From Lithodes maja (taxonomy: Eukaryota; Arthropoda; Malacostraca; Decapoda; Lithodidae), in the NCBI GenBank assembly GCA_037953745.1, contig JBAKBP010006598.1, positions 2,501-66,500 on the forward strand: DNA of 64,000 nucleotides. Reading direction: 5' to 3'. A program made the translations under genes and the position numbers. This document shows, one piece after another, positions 37,561-47,946 of this stretch (its first letter is position 1; every line of letters begins with the position of its first letter). Below the pieces are notes generated by a model that saw only the letters and a program-made list of their open reading frames with translations, was not told the DNA's origin and made no database searches.

Positions 37561-37966
37561 GAGACTGCTTTTAGTAGATCCTTAACCGATCTTTCTCCGC
37601 TGTTTTATTCATCCCACAGTTAGACGAGTCGGCCTTGGTGTTTAACATATTTGGCTCTCTGTTTTCTTAGCACTTTTCCGTCGGATCAAAGGCGAACTTG
37701 AATCCTTTCTTTATCATTGGTGGGCCTACTTATATGGACTCAAACCACAAAAGATTTTCAAACACAGTAACTTCTTACCATTTCGGACCTCTAATTGTCA
37801 GAAACCCGTACTAGCTGGATCAGCGACGGCCTCCCGGATACGTACTTCCGTTTTTCGGACATTTCCGTCATCGTTCCGACAGTCTCTAACAGTGTCGGAA
37901 GATTCTAACAGTTTTCGGACAAATAGGGGCAAATGTCCGTCATAACCGTCCAATGTACAGTACGTA

Positions 37967-38118
37967 CAGTAAAAGTCCTTTAATCCGACAACCGATGATT
38001 CGAATCTCCCAATAGTCCGAATTTTTCAATTTGATGCCAAATCCGAATTCACCCGATGGTCCGAATTTCAAGAAGTCCCAAAGTCCCCTTTTTGAGGCAT
38101 TAGTCCACTCAAATGACA
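37967..38118. mobile_element. pogo/Tc1-like element end, partial
   Basis: TA followed by CAGTAAAAGTCCTTTAATCC at 37965-37986, with internal repeats of ATCCGA/GTCCGAATT. This end type (TA target, CAGT start) is that of pogo-group mariner MITEs. I found no matching opposite end. Confidence 0.4.
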
Positions 38119-38659
38119 CATAATGGAGCACACACATATCATATGTTCATGAATTCACTTTAAAAGTTTACCATTGTCATTGTAGCCTATTACCTACTTC
38201 AAAACATTCAGATTAATGGTCAAAGGAAGCTACTGATAAAAACGTAAACACCACATCGTCTGCTAGAGCGTTTGTTTTGCTCTTGAACGCATCCTTGGGA
38301 CGCTCCAATGCGCTACTGGCTTGCACCGCATTTTCTGCAAGCGCATTCAGTCTTGAGCTTGAAAACGCACCTTTGGACGTTCCGATACGCTACTATTTAT
38401 AATTCAGTGATCGGAGCGTCCCAAGGGTGCTTTCAAGACAACAAGACAAGGGTGCTTTCAATACAATATAATATAACAGAGCACGTCACAAAAGGAAAAT
38501 CACAAAAGGAAAATTACAAAAACCTCTCAGGGAAGTGCCGTTGTTAAGGCATTACTTCCCGAACCACATCTGATCTGATCTTCAAGAGCAAGACAAACTC
38601 GCTAGTAGACGATGCGGACATATGGTGTTTACGTTTATATCAGCAGATTCCTTTGACCA
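38119..38659. other. no gene seen
   Basis: It contains diverged repeats of a GGAGCGTCCCAAGGGTGC-like motif and its complement (38290-38450). No ORF with recognisable content. Confidence 0.4.
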
Positions 38660-38856
38660 TTAACCCCTCCAACCCGGATGACCTCATATACGCCCATAAC
38701 ATACTCGGCCCGCGCAACCCGGATGGCCTCATGTACGCCCCTTGTTTTCGTGCTTGATTTTCGAAAGCCGCGCGCACATTTTGTGATGATTGGGCGGTAG
38801 GTGGCGCCACCCGGCGTCAACGACGCCACAACAACAGTATCTACCCCGACGCCATC

Positions 38857-41772
38857 ATGGACAGTACACCAAATAGTGATTCCGCCGTGTCCGACATCGT
38901 GCTTCCTACGACGCCCTTGATAGTGCGTCGTGCCTTACCCCGACGCCATCGCCTAAATGTGTTATCTCCCGGAGGTATTGAGACGACTTTGAGACTTTAT
39001 GAGAAAGCTGATGCCAAGCATAAGATTGATGAAGAAGTGAGTGACCACTCGAGTAATTATAAGTCGAGTGATTATGGCCATGAGAGTGATAAAGAACAAT
39101 TCCTGGGATTTGCGAAAGAATTTGAGAGTGATGAGAGTGATGAAGGTGATGTACGTGATGTACCAGTTGTTGAGGAAGCTGGTTTACCTCAAGAAAGTGA
39201 ACTTGCGAGAGTGAGTGAGTGGGAGAGTTCAAGGTCACAAACAAAATTTCGCATAAGTGACACGACTCCAAGCCCTTCTCCAGGTAAATCGCCTTTCAAG
39301 CTCCATTTCTACAAGTTAAAAATACTTGAAAAGGCGGCCGCGGCAGCTAGGGAACAAGCTAAAATACTTGGTGAGGATGAGGCTGTGAGTGAGGGTCAGC
39401 GTGGTGACCCTTCTCGACCGCCATTGTCTCCCTTATCTACCCACGCCACCCAAGATGACCCGGATGCCCCGCATTCTTCCCCACCACCCCCACCATTGCC
39501 AAGGGTTGAGGACCCCCCACTTTCGGCCTATTTGCCTCCTAGGTCCCCCGACAGGAGACATACTGCTGCCGAAAAGGGGAAAGGTAGAAAATATACCAAG
39601 AAAATGAAGAAAAGTAAGAGAGTTTTGTTTGAGGCTCCCGCGGCGGCGTCCACCCCTGCCGGCCCCAGCCATACGTCCCCGCAACTTTTCCCACGGTCCT
39701 CCCCACCTCTCCCGCCTTCAACATGTCTTCCTGCAGAAGTATTTGAGGTCGCATCACCAATACCTGGGCCTAGTGAAACGGAATCATTGCTTTCTGTGAC
39801 TCGTCGCAGGCCAAGGAGCCCGGGACCTCTGGAGGACACAGCCTCACCTGTCACTCCTTCCCCACCTCGCCCACCCGCACGCCGCCCACGCATCACTGGT
39901 TCCCCGCCAGATTATGTGGGGGCCACTGATGATGAAGGGCACCGCTCTGAAGACTCTGGCCATGATTACATAGGTCCACCGTCAGGGCAAGATGACCACT
40001 CTGACGATGACGATGACTATATGGACATCGACGACCCTCGACCCACCCGCTTGGCCCGGCTTCGTGCTGCCCGTCTTTCTGCCCGCCGCCCTGGCCGCCG
40101 CCCTGACCGACGCCCTCGCCGCCGCCCTAGGGCGCGCGCCTCCCGAGTTGGCCGTGGGCGTACTGGGCTACCAGTTGGAGCTCCTCGTCAGCGTAGACAA
40201 GACCCATTCTACGTTTTTCAATGGCAGGACGTAGTTGATGGGGATGGATACAACCCTGATGTGCCAGCTTTTGATGAGGCACTGGAGGGTTCAGGCATTA
40301 CCCCCAATTTTCCTGCAGGCCCCAATGCTCCACCACACGAACTATTTGAGGCATTCTTTGATGAGGAGGTGGTAGGCTATGTTGTCAAAGAGACAAACAA
40401 GCAGCACCAATTCCAGGTACACTTTTTGGGCAAGGTGACCAAGGGCCATATGAGGAAGTGGACCCCAGTGACTCCTCAAGAATTCATGGTGTTCCTGGCA
40501 CTCACCATGCTAATGCCTCATGTCAGGAAGCATAGGTTGCCTGACTATTGGATCACCAATGATCTGATTTCAACCCCTGCCTTCGGGAAATATATGGCTC
40601 GCGACCGGTACCTTGATATCCTCGCAGCGCTCCATCTTGTCACCAACACCGACGTCCACCGCCCAGACAAGCTGTGGAAGATTAGGACGTTGTATGAAAT
40701 GATGCGAGACCGCTTCACCTCCTACTTCAAGCCCTTCCGCAAGGTCGTCATTGACGAGTCTCTTGTGCTGTTCCGGGGAAAACTCAGCTTCCGGCAGTAC
40801 ATCCCCTCCAAAAGACATCGCTTTGGCATAAAATTCTTTGTGCTGTGCGACTGCACAACTGGCTATGTCCTGGACTTCCTGGTGTACAGCGGGAAGGAAG
40901 GGGACGTGCTTGTGGACCCCCTCATTGGATTTGGCGGAGCAGTGGTGCAAGCCATGATGGACCGCTACTTCCATAAGAATCACGTCCTCTACACGGACAA
41001 CTATTACACGTCCCCCACTCTCTCACAGTACCTGCATGAGCGCAAGACAGGGACTGTAGGCACAGTACGAGGGAAAAGGAAGGGCATGCCAACTTTCCCT
41101 GCAAAGACCAAAAAAGGTGATGTCTTCAGGAAGAAGTCGGGGCCCATTCTGGCTATCCACTGGCACGACCAGCGGAAGGTCAACCTCCTGACCACCATCC
41201 ACAAGGGGGAAATGGTGGAGACTGGCAAGGTGGATCGCCGCACCCAGGCCAGGGTGACCAAGCCCGATACTGTCCTGGACTACAATGTCAACATGAGGCT
41301 GGTGGACAAGTCCGACATGCAGATAGGCTTCATTGACTGCCTGCGTACCTCGTGCAGATGGTACAAAAAGTTCTTTCTGCATATGGTGGACATGTCAATT
41401 CTGAATGCCTATAATATATACAGGCTTCGGAATGAGAACCCACCCCTGAAGTTCAATAGCCTGCGGAGGTTCCAAAAGCAGGTGTTGACGGGGCTCCTGG
41501 AGAAGTATGCTACGCCACAGAGGGCAGTGGCACATCCTGGGCCCGCCGTTATCGACCGCTTGCAGTCTGCTCCATACCTGCTTAGGCACCAGCTTGGTTA
41601 CTTTCCTCAGAATGCAGCAGGAAGAACAAATCAGAAGCGGTGCCATGTCTGCTACCACAGCAGGGTGAGGCCGCACCCAGGTAAAAAGTCAACCACGGAG
41701 TGTGTGGAGTGCAAGGTGGCACTCTGTGCTGTAGGGTGCTTCGCTGCTTACCACACCAAGCAGGAGTTCTAA
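38857..41772 (+). CDS. piggyBac transposase 2
   Basis: The 971-codon intact ORF has a disordered N-terminal 440 residues: Ser/acidic, then Pro-rich, then an Asp cluster, then a strongly Arg-rich stretch. The transposase domain follows (FYVFQWQDVVDGDGYNPDVP onward). Catalytic aspartates are at 633 (VIDESLVLFRGK), 714 (LYTDNYYTS), 817 and 820 (VDKSDMQ). The C-terminal zinc domain shows CHVC, CVECKVALC, GCF and H. It is clearly related to piggyBac transposase 1 over the catalytic core and differs in the N-terminal half. Start ATG at 38857 follows the subterminal repeats. Confidence 0.94.
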   Translation: MDSTPNSDSAVSDIVLPTTPLIVRRALPRRHRLNVLSPGGIETTLRLYEKADAKHKIDEEVSDHSSNYKSSDYGHESDKEQFLGFAKEFESDESDEGDVRDVPVVEEAGLPQESELARVSEWESSRSQTKFRISDTTPSPSPGKSPFKLHFYKLKILEKAAAAAREQAKILGEDEAVSEGQRGDPSRPPLSPLSTHATQDDPDAPHSSPPPPPLPRVEDPPLSAYLPPRSPDRRHTAAEKGKGRKYTKKMKKSKRVLFEAPAAASTPAGPSHTSPQLFPRSSPPLPPSTCLPAEVFEVASPIPGPSETESLLSVTRRRPRSPGPLEDTASPVTPSPPRPPARRPRITGSPPDYVGATDDEGHRSEDSGHDYIGPPSGQDDHSDDDDDYMDIDDPRPTRLARLRAARLSARRPGRRPDRRPRRRPRARASRVGRGRTGLPVGAPRQRRQDPFYVFQWQDVVDGDGYNPDVPAFDEALEGSGITPNFPAGPNAPPHELFEAFFDEEVVGYVVKETNKQHQFQVHFLGKVTKGHMRKWTPVTPQEFMVFLALTMLMPHVRKHRLPDYWITNDLISTPAFGKYMARDRYLDILAALHLVTNTDVHRPDKLWKIRTLYEMMRDRFTSYFKPFRKVVIDESLVLFRGKLSFRQYIPSKRHRFGIKFFVLCDCTTGYVLDFLVYSGKEGDVLVDPLIGFGGAVVQAMMDRYFHKNHVLYTDNYYTSPTLSQYLHERKTGTVGTVRGKRKGMPTFPAKTKKGDVFRKKSGPILAIHWHDQRKVNLLTTIHKGEMVETGKVDRRTQARVTKPDTVLDYNVNMRLVDKSDMQIGFIDCLRTSCRWYKKFFLHMVDMSILNAYNIYRLRNENPPLKFNSLRRFQKQVLTGLLEKYATPQRAVAHPGPAVIDRLQSAPYLLRHQLGYFPQNAAGRTNQKRCHVCYHSRVRPHPGKKSTTECVECKVALCAVGCFAAYHTKQEF

Positions 41773-42046
41773 TAATCATACTGAAATTGCCAAATAAAAT
41801 GACAATATGTACACTATAATTATATATAGGCAAAAAGTGGAAGAAAACCAATGTATTATAATAAAAAAGTCAAGTATTATGAGAAAATTGATACAAATAC
41901 AATTCCACCATAATAATATGTGAAAGTGACACATATGTATATACCAAGTGACATTCATATGATTAGAACCTATAGAAATATATAAATCAGTGAAAAAAAG
42001 ACACAATAAATTGTATATAAAACGTTTACAAATCATATAACTAAGT

Positions 42047-43020
42047 GAAAGTGACACAAGACCTAAGATTTGATGGCCAAAGTATAATAAACACCTGTGA
42101 TAATGAATAATCAGTGCCTAATACAACAATAACCTACCTCAATTACTAATAAAATGTACGGTATCGAGTGAAAATGAGCATTATCAGTGACAGTGACACT
42201 CTCTAAAGCATATTTGTCAAAGTGAAAGTGACACAAGACCTAAGATTTGATGGCCAAAGTATCCTGTGATAACGAATAATAAGTGCCTAATACAACAATA
42301 ACCTACCTCAATTACTAATAAAATGTACGGTATCGAGTGAAAATGAGCATTATCAGTGACAGTGACACTCTCTAACCCTTCAAACCCGGTTGGTACACAC
42401 GTGTACCATTTTTTTTTGGCCCCAGGAACCCGGGTGGTACTACATTGTACCATTGCTTGAAAGCCTGTGAGCTTCGTGTGCGAGGCGTCGGTCCGACGCA
42501 TGTAAACAACAGCCGGCTGGACCGACGCTCCGCATCTCCGGCCACAAGAAGGAGAGCGTCGCTTGTTCTTGTGTGCCTGTATGTTGTTGTTCAGTATCGA
42601 AAAGTGGTGTAAAGTGGCTGGTTTGGCCATAAAGTTATCTCCAATGAAATCATCATCACAGCTCACCCAGTTGACTTAGAGAGCTCTACTTAAGGCCATT
42701 TTACAGGTAAATAACACAGCTACGCTTGGGGATGCGCGGGAATGCGGGAAGCAGTCTGATTAACGAATATACGGTAGCCTAGCCTAGACGTTTTTCGGCC
42801 AAAACACCCGGATTTCGAGGAATATATATATAATATATAGCCGGGGTCGGAGGGCTAAAGCATATTTGTCAAAGTGAAAGTGACACAAGACCTAAGATTT
42901 GATGGCCAAAGTATAATAAACACCTGTGATAACGAATAATAAGTGCCTAATACAACAATAACCTACCTCAATTACTAATAAAATGTACGGTATCGAGTGA
43001 AAATTACCAATATCAGTGAA
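42047..43020. repeat. 170-bp tandem repeat in piggyBac 2
   Basis: Units start at AAGTGAAAGTGACAC (about 42047, 42220 and 42872) and contain GATGGCCAAAGTAT, CCTACCTCAATTACTAATAA and GTATCGAGTGAAAAT. MITE 7 interrupts the array at CTAA; the neighbouring unit shows the empty site CACTCTCTAAAGCATATT at 42187-42206. Confidence 0.88.
42376..42854 (-). mobile_element. piggyBac-like MITE 7, CTAA target
   Basis: A 479-bp GGTAC-type MITE nearly identical to MITEs 1 and 3. It is flanked by CTAA on both sides (42372-42375, 42855-42858). The adjacent tandem unit preserves the unoccupied CTAA, so the non-canonical target is real and not later decay. Confidence 0.9.
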
Positions 43021-43443
43021 ATTGATACCCTAATAAACATATTTTATATAATTGGCCTCAAAATAACTAGAAAATATCAAAACAAACATCACATTCTCAA
43101 TATCAAACACTAAAATCGTCTAAGGGAGATAAATACTTTGGCGCGGCGAGCGGCTAGGTGCGTCGTAGCCAGGGCGGGCCGACGCTTTCGGACGCGTGAG
43201 GAAATTCCCGCATAAAAAAGCACTCGTCTTCCCGCGCTCACCATTATGCAACCAGAGGGGCTAGAGACCTCTACTAAACGCCATTCGACAGAGGAAGGTT
43301 TGTGGAACATTATTTTTTTTTATTCACAACATTACATGCAATATTCATTCTTTTACAGAGTAGTTAACATAGGTAAAAAATCCTCAAAACCCCCGGTACA
43401 GGAGTACAGTCATAAGCTATAGCCCCCGGGGCTGGAGGGTTAA

Positions 43444-43845
43444 TAAGGGAGACAGCTGGGAAACATGACACATATAGCATAAATGATAAAACTGGAGAAA
43501 GAGTGAAAGGGCAGGAGACATCGTTATAGCCACACTTTTGGAAGGCTTTTCGGACGGTATCCCAAATGTTACAGTTATAAGAATTCAACAAAAAGATGGC
43601 TCTTCTTACGGTTGAATAGATAACATATCAGATGCTAGACCTTCAGATATAAGAAAGTTCCCTGTACATTATATGATAAAACTAGAAACATTACTTTATG
43701 TTAGAAGGTTAACAACACAATAGAATGGGATTTAATTGGCCTCCTCCCCTTGTAAAATTCACCTACTAGACGAGACAGAAAAAGGAACGAGGGAACACAA
43801 AACTAGTCCCGGACCCTAAAAATTGGAACTTTAACTGTTGGTTTC
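43444..43845. other. no gene seen
   Basis: AT-rich spacer right of piggyBac 2. No repeat, ORF or RNA gene recognised. Confidence 0.5.
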
Positions 43846-44280
43846 TGTTCGGGCTCTGTCTCGAGTCAGCCACGCCCAGCTATGGGGTATGTGCCTGGAT
43901 ATATACATAAATATATACATAAATATATACAGTACATGAATGTAGTACAGTATGTACTAGACGAGACAGAGAAAGGGGCGAGGGAACGTCAAAGTACCCT
44001 AAGAATTCGAACTTTAAATGTTGTTTCTGTTCGGACTCCGTCTCAAGTCGGCCACCCCCAACTATGGGGTATGTGCCTGAGTATATAAATACTGTACATA
44101 TATATACATACATACATGTATGTATGTATATACTCAGACACATATCCTATAGCTGGGGATGGCTGACTTGAGACAGAGCTGGAACAGAAGCAACAAAATA
44201 CAATAAAAATATAAATTCACACACATCTAGGTTGTCCAGCAGAAGACCCAGACCTGTATGGAGAAGAAGATCAAGTATCG
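43846..44280. mobile_element. three RTE family B 3' tips
   Basis: 43846-43905 and 44020-44085 are plus-strand copies of the tail seen at 1355-1410 (TTCTGTTCGG, GTCTCGAGTCAGCCACGCCC, ATGGGGTATGTGCCTG), each ending in an ATATACATA repeat. 44125-44280 is a minus-strand copy. All are severely truncated. Confidence 0.65.
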
Positions 44281-44404
44281 GTACCTGAACTTGAGTTTCA
44301 TTAATACGGTACTCTACAATACAAAAACAGTACAGTATACCTGGAACATGCAGTAAACAAAACAAATTTATGAGTCCTTAAATAAATTAGTAGTAGTATT
44401 AGTA

Positions 44405-44634
44405 GTCGTTACCAAGGCTGCCTGGCCGAACAGCCCCGAGCGCCTAAGGAAGGCCACGGCCGAAACCGGGATTTCCCACAAGGCTGTGTTGTTGCCTGTT
44501 GGTGAAAGTGGTTGTGTGCTATGCAGTCTTCCATAATGTGTTTGAATGTGTATGCTGTTGTGTTACAGTCATCCAGCCTCTTCTGATATCTTATAAGGGC
44601 TGTATGGTGCCCACATCGCAGCCTAGTTGTCTCA
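44405..44634 (-). pseudogene. LINE ORF2 C-terminal fragment with 3' tail
   Basis: The minus strand reads ETTRLRCGHHTALIRYQKRLD, then CNTTAYTFKHIMEDC, the end-of-ORF block of many jockey/I-like LINEs (T.LR.GH, then H..EDC). It ends in a 3' untranslated part with CGGGGCTGTTCGGCCAGGC, shared with the (AAC)-tailed retroposons. It abuts the SCOT exon's donor site at 44631-44635. Confidence 0.6.
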
Positions 44635-44635
44635 C

Positions 44636-44804
44636 CCTCAGGAATGTAGTTGCTGGCTAACATGGGCATGCCAATCCCCAGGTTAGCGTACATGCCGTCC
44701 TGGAATTCTAGAGCAGCACGGCGGATTATGCGTTCTCTCATGGCCATGGCTGGGTTGTTTGCGGCGGCACTACCAGCATTACGTTCCTTACGCAGGGTCA
44801 GGCG
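44636..44804 (-). CDS. OXCT1: exon of succinyl-CoA:3-ketoacid CoA-transferase
   Basis: This is the only host coding sequence I recognise. The 169-bp exon encodes RLTLRKERNAG... followed by MRERIIRRAALEFQDGMYAN, LGIGMPMLASN and YIPE. That is the start of the beta half of SCOT, the mitochondrial enzyme that passes CoA from succinyl-CoA to acetoacetate in ketone-body use. GIGMPMLASN is a conserved family stretch. Upstream on the minus strand is a pyrimidine tract with CCCCCCAG (acceptor, 44805-44812); downstream is GTGAG (donor, 44631-44635). The exon is open throughout and ends in phase 1. No other SCOT exon is visible, so the flanking DNA here is probably intron, unless this is an isolated gene fragment. 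Confidence 0.85.
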
Positions 44805-44812
44805 CTGGGGGG

Positions 44813-45004
44813 AGAGAGTTAAGGTTCATTAACATAACTGCATCCCTCATATTTGTTTTTGTCAATTCTGGTTTGGCATATTGTAAATCTAAACTTAAAC
44901 TATTTATCCAGCTAAAATAATCAACCTTCAGTCAATATCTACTATCCAGCTACCCAGGCATCATCATCTCCAAAGCAGACATGGGGTCAATTACTGGGTT
45001 TCTA
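44813..45004. other. presumed SCOT intron
   Basis: Begins just upstream of the exon's acceptor tract on the minus strand. AT-rich, with no further exon recognised. Confidence 0.4.
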
Positions 45005-45550
45005 TTACAGTACTATCTATCTATCGATTTACTCAGGCCCATTCCCCATTTTTTATTTTTTTTTTATTTCTGGGGGTGGCCGACTCGAGACAGAGCCCGA
45101 ACAGGGATAACACAACAGAGAACAATGAACAAACACAAATTCACATCTAGGTCACCCAGGAGAAGACCTGGAGACCAGGGATCACCAAGGCCGGCATTAC
45201 CCCGGCCCCCGACCACCCGGAAAAGTTCAGGCAGCAAGCTGAAACCACAAGCCCGCCCACCACACTTCCAGACGCACCCTTCATATATACCAGCTCCCCG
45301 GGCCAGGCGCCTGACTGACTATTATCTAGTCCAACTGGCACCCGGCCCCTTGTCCCAAATGACTATGTTTTCACTTATCTATTCACAAGCATTCTCCATT
45401 CATTCCTGTTTATTACCACTTCCCTTGCCTGAATATTGATTTGTTCTCTTTCTCCCAAATGACCATGTTTTCACTTATCTATTCACAAGCATTCTCCATT
45501 CATTCCTGTTTAATACCACTTCCCTTGCCTGAATATTGATTTGTTCTCTA
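45005..45550 (-). mobile_element. RTE family B 3' end, minus strand
   Basis: Reverse complement of the tail at 950-1430: it shares CAAGCATTCTCCATTCATTCC, CAGGCGCCTGACTGACTATT-like and CCACACTTCCAGACGCACCC segments, with the microsatellite end at the left. A 95-bp piece (AAATGAC.ATGTTTTCACTTATC) is duplicated in tandem at 45357 and 45456. 5'-truncated. Confidence 0.75.
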
Positions 45551-45599
45551 TTATATTACTATTACAATTATTATAGTTATCATCTATTACTATTACTTA

Positions 45600-45890
45600 G
45601 TTACTGGAACCCTAAACAGCACACCCATCACTAACATCAACAATGCTGTTCACATATTCAACACAACTATCCAAAATGATGACAAGAAACACATTCCAAG
45701 AGGTAACAGAAAAAGACACCACCCCAACTTCACACCAGAAATTCAAAACCTCATCAGAAAACCTGACACACTGAAACACTCCCAAGCACCACACACACAG
45801 GACATCGTACAACAAATCCAAGCACTCAACACGCAGATTAACAACAAAAATACTAGAACAACAAACACTAAAAAACAATTTGCCATTAGA
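45600..45890 (+). pseudogene. LINE ORF2 fragment (between endonuclease and RT)
   Basis: Open frame without a start: INNAVHIFNTTIQNDDKKHI, PRGNRKRHHPNFTPEIQNLI and DIVQQIQALNTQINNKN. The IPRG.R....P..T.EI..L pattern is typical of the linker after the endonuclease in jockey/RTE-like LINEs. No catalytic domain remains. Confidence 0.5.
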
Positions 45891-46635
45891 TTTAGTATTT
45901 TCAGAACTTTGCTTTAATATAGATTTGCACTTTGACATATTTGTTACAAATTGGGAGGTTTGACGTACCTCCCAACCTACCAAATAGGAAAACCTACTAT
46001 TTGGTAGTAGTCTTGGAAAATCCAACGTCAAGGCTATTAACCTAATTGCAATGACGACTTGTCTATTTTGACTGCTATGTCGTCATTCCAACCGCGGTTA
46101 AAAAGAAAACGTCTAGAGTCTACTCCTTATCTTGCTCTAGGAGACGTTGTACATTAACCAAAACTACCACCGAAGGTGAAAAAAGCATAGAAGAGAAGAA
46201 AAAGGGGTTTACCTTAGTTACCGCTTAAGGCCCATCCCGTGTTCCGTCATGTGCAGATCCCTGTCGAACGTGCGCATGAGCGACCCTCTCTTGTTATCAC
46301 ATCTCACGTCAGCAGAAGAACGCGGATGGGCAGGGGTCCGGCGTGAGGGAGGGTATTATGTACATTTGATTTTCCAAGACTACTACCAAATAGTAGGTTT
46401 TCCTATTTGGTAGGTTGGGAGGTACGTCAAACCTCCCAATTTGTTAGTAGTCTTGGCAAATCCAACATCAAGGCTGCATAACAAATAGGAGGAGGACATC
46501 CAAGCCCAACCTACCAAAAAAACCAATGCATAAAACAAAAGTATGAATGACAAAGACACAATTTACACAAGAGAGTCTAATAAAAGAGTGAAAAACTGAG
46601 GAGTAGCTAAAAAGAACAGTTTTAACACATGCCCG

Positions 46636-47946
46636 TCATTCATAGTAATGCAAAAACATAGACTTGTCTGAAACCAAAAAGGTACTGTACCCAAAATCCC
46701 TTTTCTTCAAAAACCAACAAAAACACTGAACACAAGAACAAAACACAATTTTCAATGTGGCAAAAACACTTATGTACTGGAACAATACATAATCCCAAAC
46801 TTGCAATCCAGTGTTGCAAACCCGTACACCCCCCCCCCCCCACCCCTTTGTCATATAAAACAAAGGAAAAGAACGAGGGACAAGGGGGGAAGACCAGGGA
46901 TCTTCGCCAGAGCACCAGGAAACACGACCCCCGAGAGCAATCACCAGCCGAGGGGGTCGAACACTGGACACGGAGAGGTAGGAGGAGATGAAGGAATTGA
47001 TAGAAGACCCACAAAACCGCTGAGGCGAAGGCAGGTAAGGATCGACGTGGCAGGAACCGGAAGGAGGCAGCAAAGGATCTGACATCGTGCGCAGAACCCC
47101 TACAAACAGGGCGACGGGCACGAACGGTCCGACAAACGCGGCGGCCCATCTGCACCTGCGAGAGCCTCCCACCTGTCCGAGGAGACACCCACACAGCAGG
47201 ACCCGAAGGCGGCGCCACAGACGCAACAGAGGAGCGCAAGGCCGACACCGGGCACAACACATGGCGAGGATGCCCAAGCCGGAAAGCCTGGACGGCGAAA
47301 GGCCGGAAAGCGGGGCCGCCCTCCCAAGCGTGGTAACAAAAGGAGGGGAGGAGGCGAACGAGACGCCATGCAAGGACGGGGAGAATCGCACACAGTCCCG
47401 GGGCCATGACAATGCCGCTAGGGCAGACACCCGAACCCCAGTGGCCAGAGCGACAAGGAAGAGCGGACGCCCGAGCAACAGAACCGGCGTAGCGGCCTTT
47501 GTAGACGTGGGTGAAGCCAGAAGGACCAGAGCCCGCCCCAGATCCCACTGCGGAGGGACCTGGCGCGGAGGAGGTCGATCCCGGAAGGCAGCCGTCAGGA
47601 AGGAATCCAGCTCCTGTGGCAGAACGACCAGCCCAGCGACGGACCCAAAGATCCCCCGGACGGCAGACAAGTGGGTACGTATAGCGTCGACTCGAAAGCG
47701 ACGTGTACGGAAGAGGTGAAACAAGGAGCGTAGGACGAGGGAAGGAGAGCCAACTGGCAGGCGAGTGGCCTGTAGCCACCTAGGAAAAGACCTCCAGCGG
47801 GACCCGTAAGGCCCCCAAGGAGAAGACGGCCAGGAACGCTGCAGGAAGTCAGTCAGGGCCCGGCCAGGGCCCGGCCGGGGACCGGGAGCCACTGTGCCAC
47901 ATGAACAAGCACGATGCGAAGGCCAACGAGGCCCGCAGGTCCCCAA
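46636..47946 (-). pseudogene. DIRS copy 2 recombinase, broken
   Basis: Aligns with the copy 1 recombinase from GRALTDFLQRSW. The first catalytic Arg remains (TGVRVSAL). A frameshift then splits the domain: SAHDVRSFAAS lies in the overlapping frame 46640-47779 and SINSFISSYLS returns in this frame. Many substitutions replace residues with A-containing codons (Lys to Gln, Thr to Pro or Ala, Asp to Ala, Glu to Gly, Tyr to Ser). It is not expected to be active. Confidence 0.85.

Larger units (their letters stand above)
38664..43439 (+). mobile_element. autonomous piggyBac transposon 2
   Basis: A 4776-bp element (about 4.3 kb without the nested MITE), TTAA at 38660-38663 and 43440-43443. The left end is CCCCTCCAACCCGG; the complement of the right end is CCCTCCAGCCCCGG. 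The left side has two direct subterminal blocks, AACCCGGATG.CCTCAT.TACG, 45 bp apart (38671, 38716). The transposase ORF is on the plus strand and is followed by 170-bp tandem repeats and MITE 7. Its ends resemble those of MITEs 2, 4 and 6. Confidence 0.9.

Noticed and set aside
44409..44747. A single 112-codon minus-strand gene
   Set aside because: It is a fusion of the SCOT exon with a LINE C-terminal fragment across a splice donor. I annotate the two parts separately.
46810..46850. C-run length differences between DIRS copies as a biological signal
   Set aside because: Homopolymer runs of this length are prone to sequencing error.
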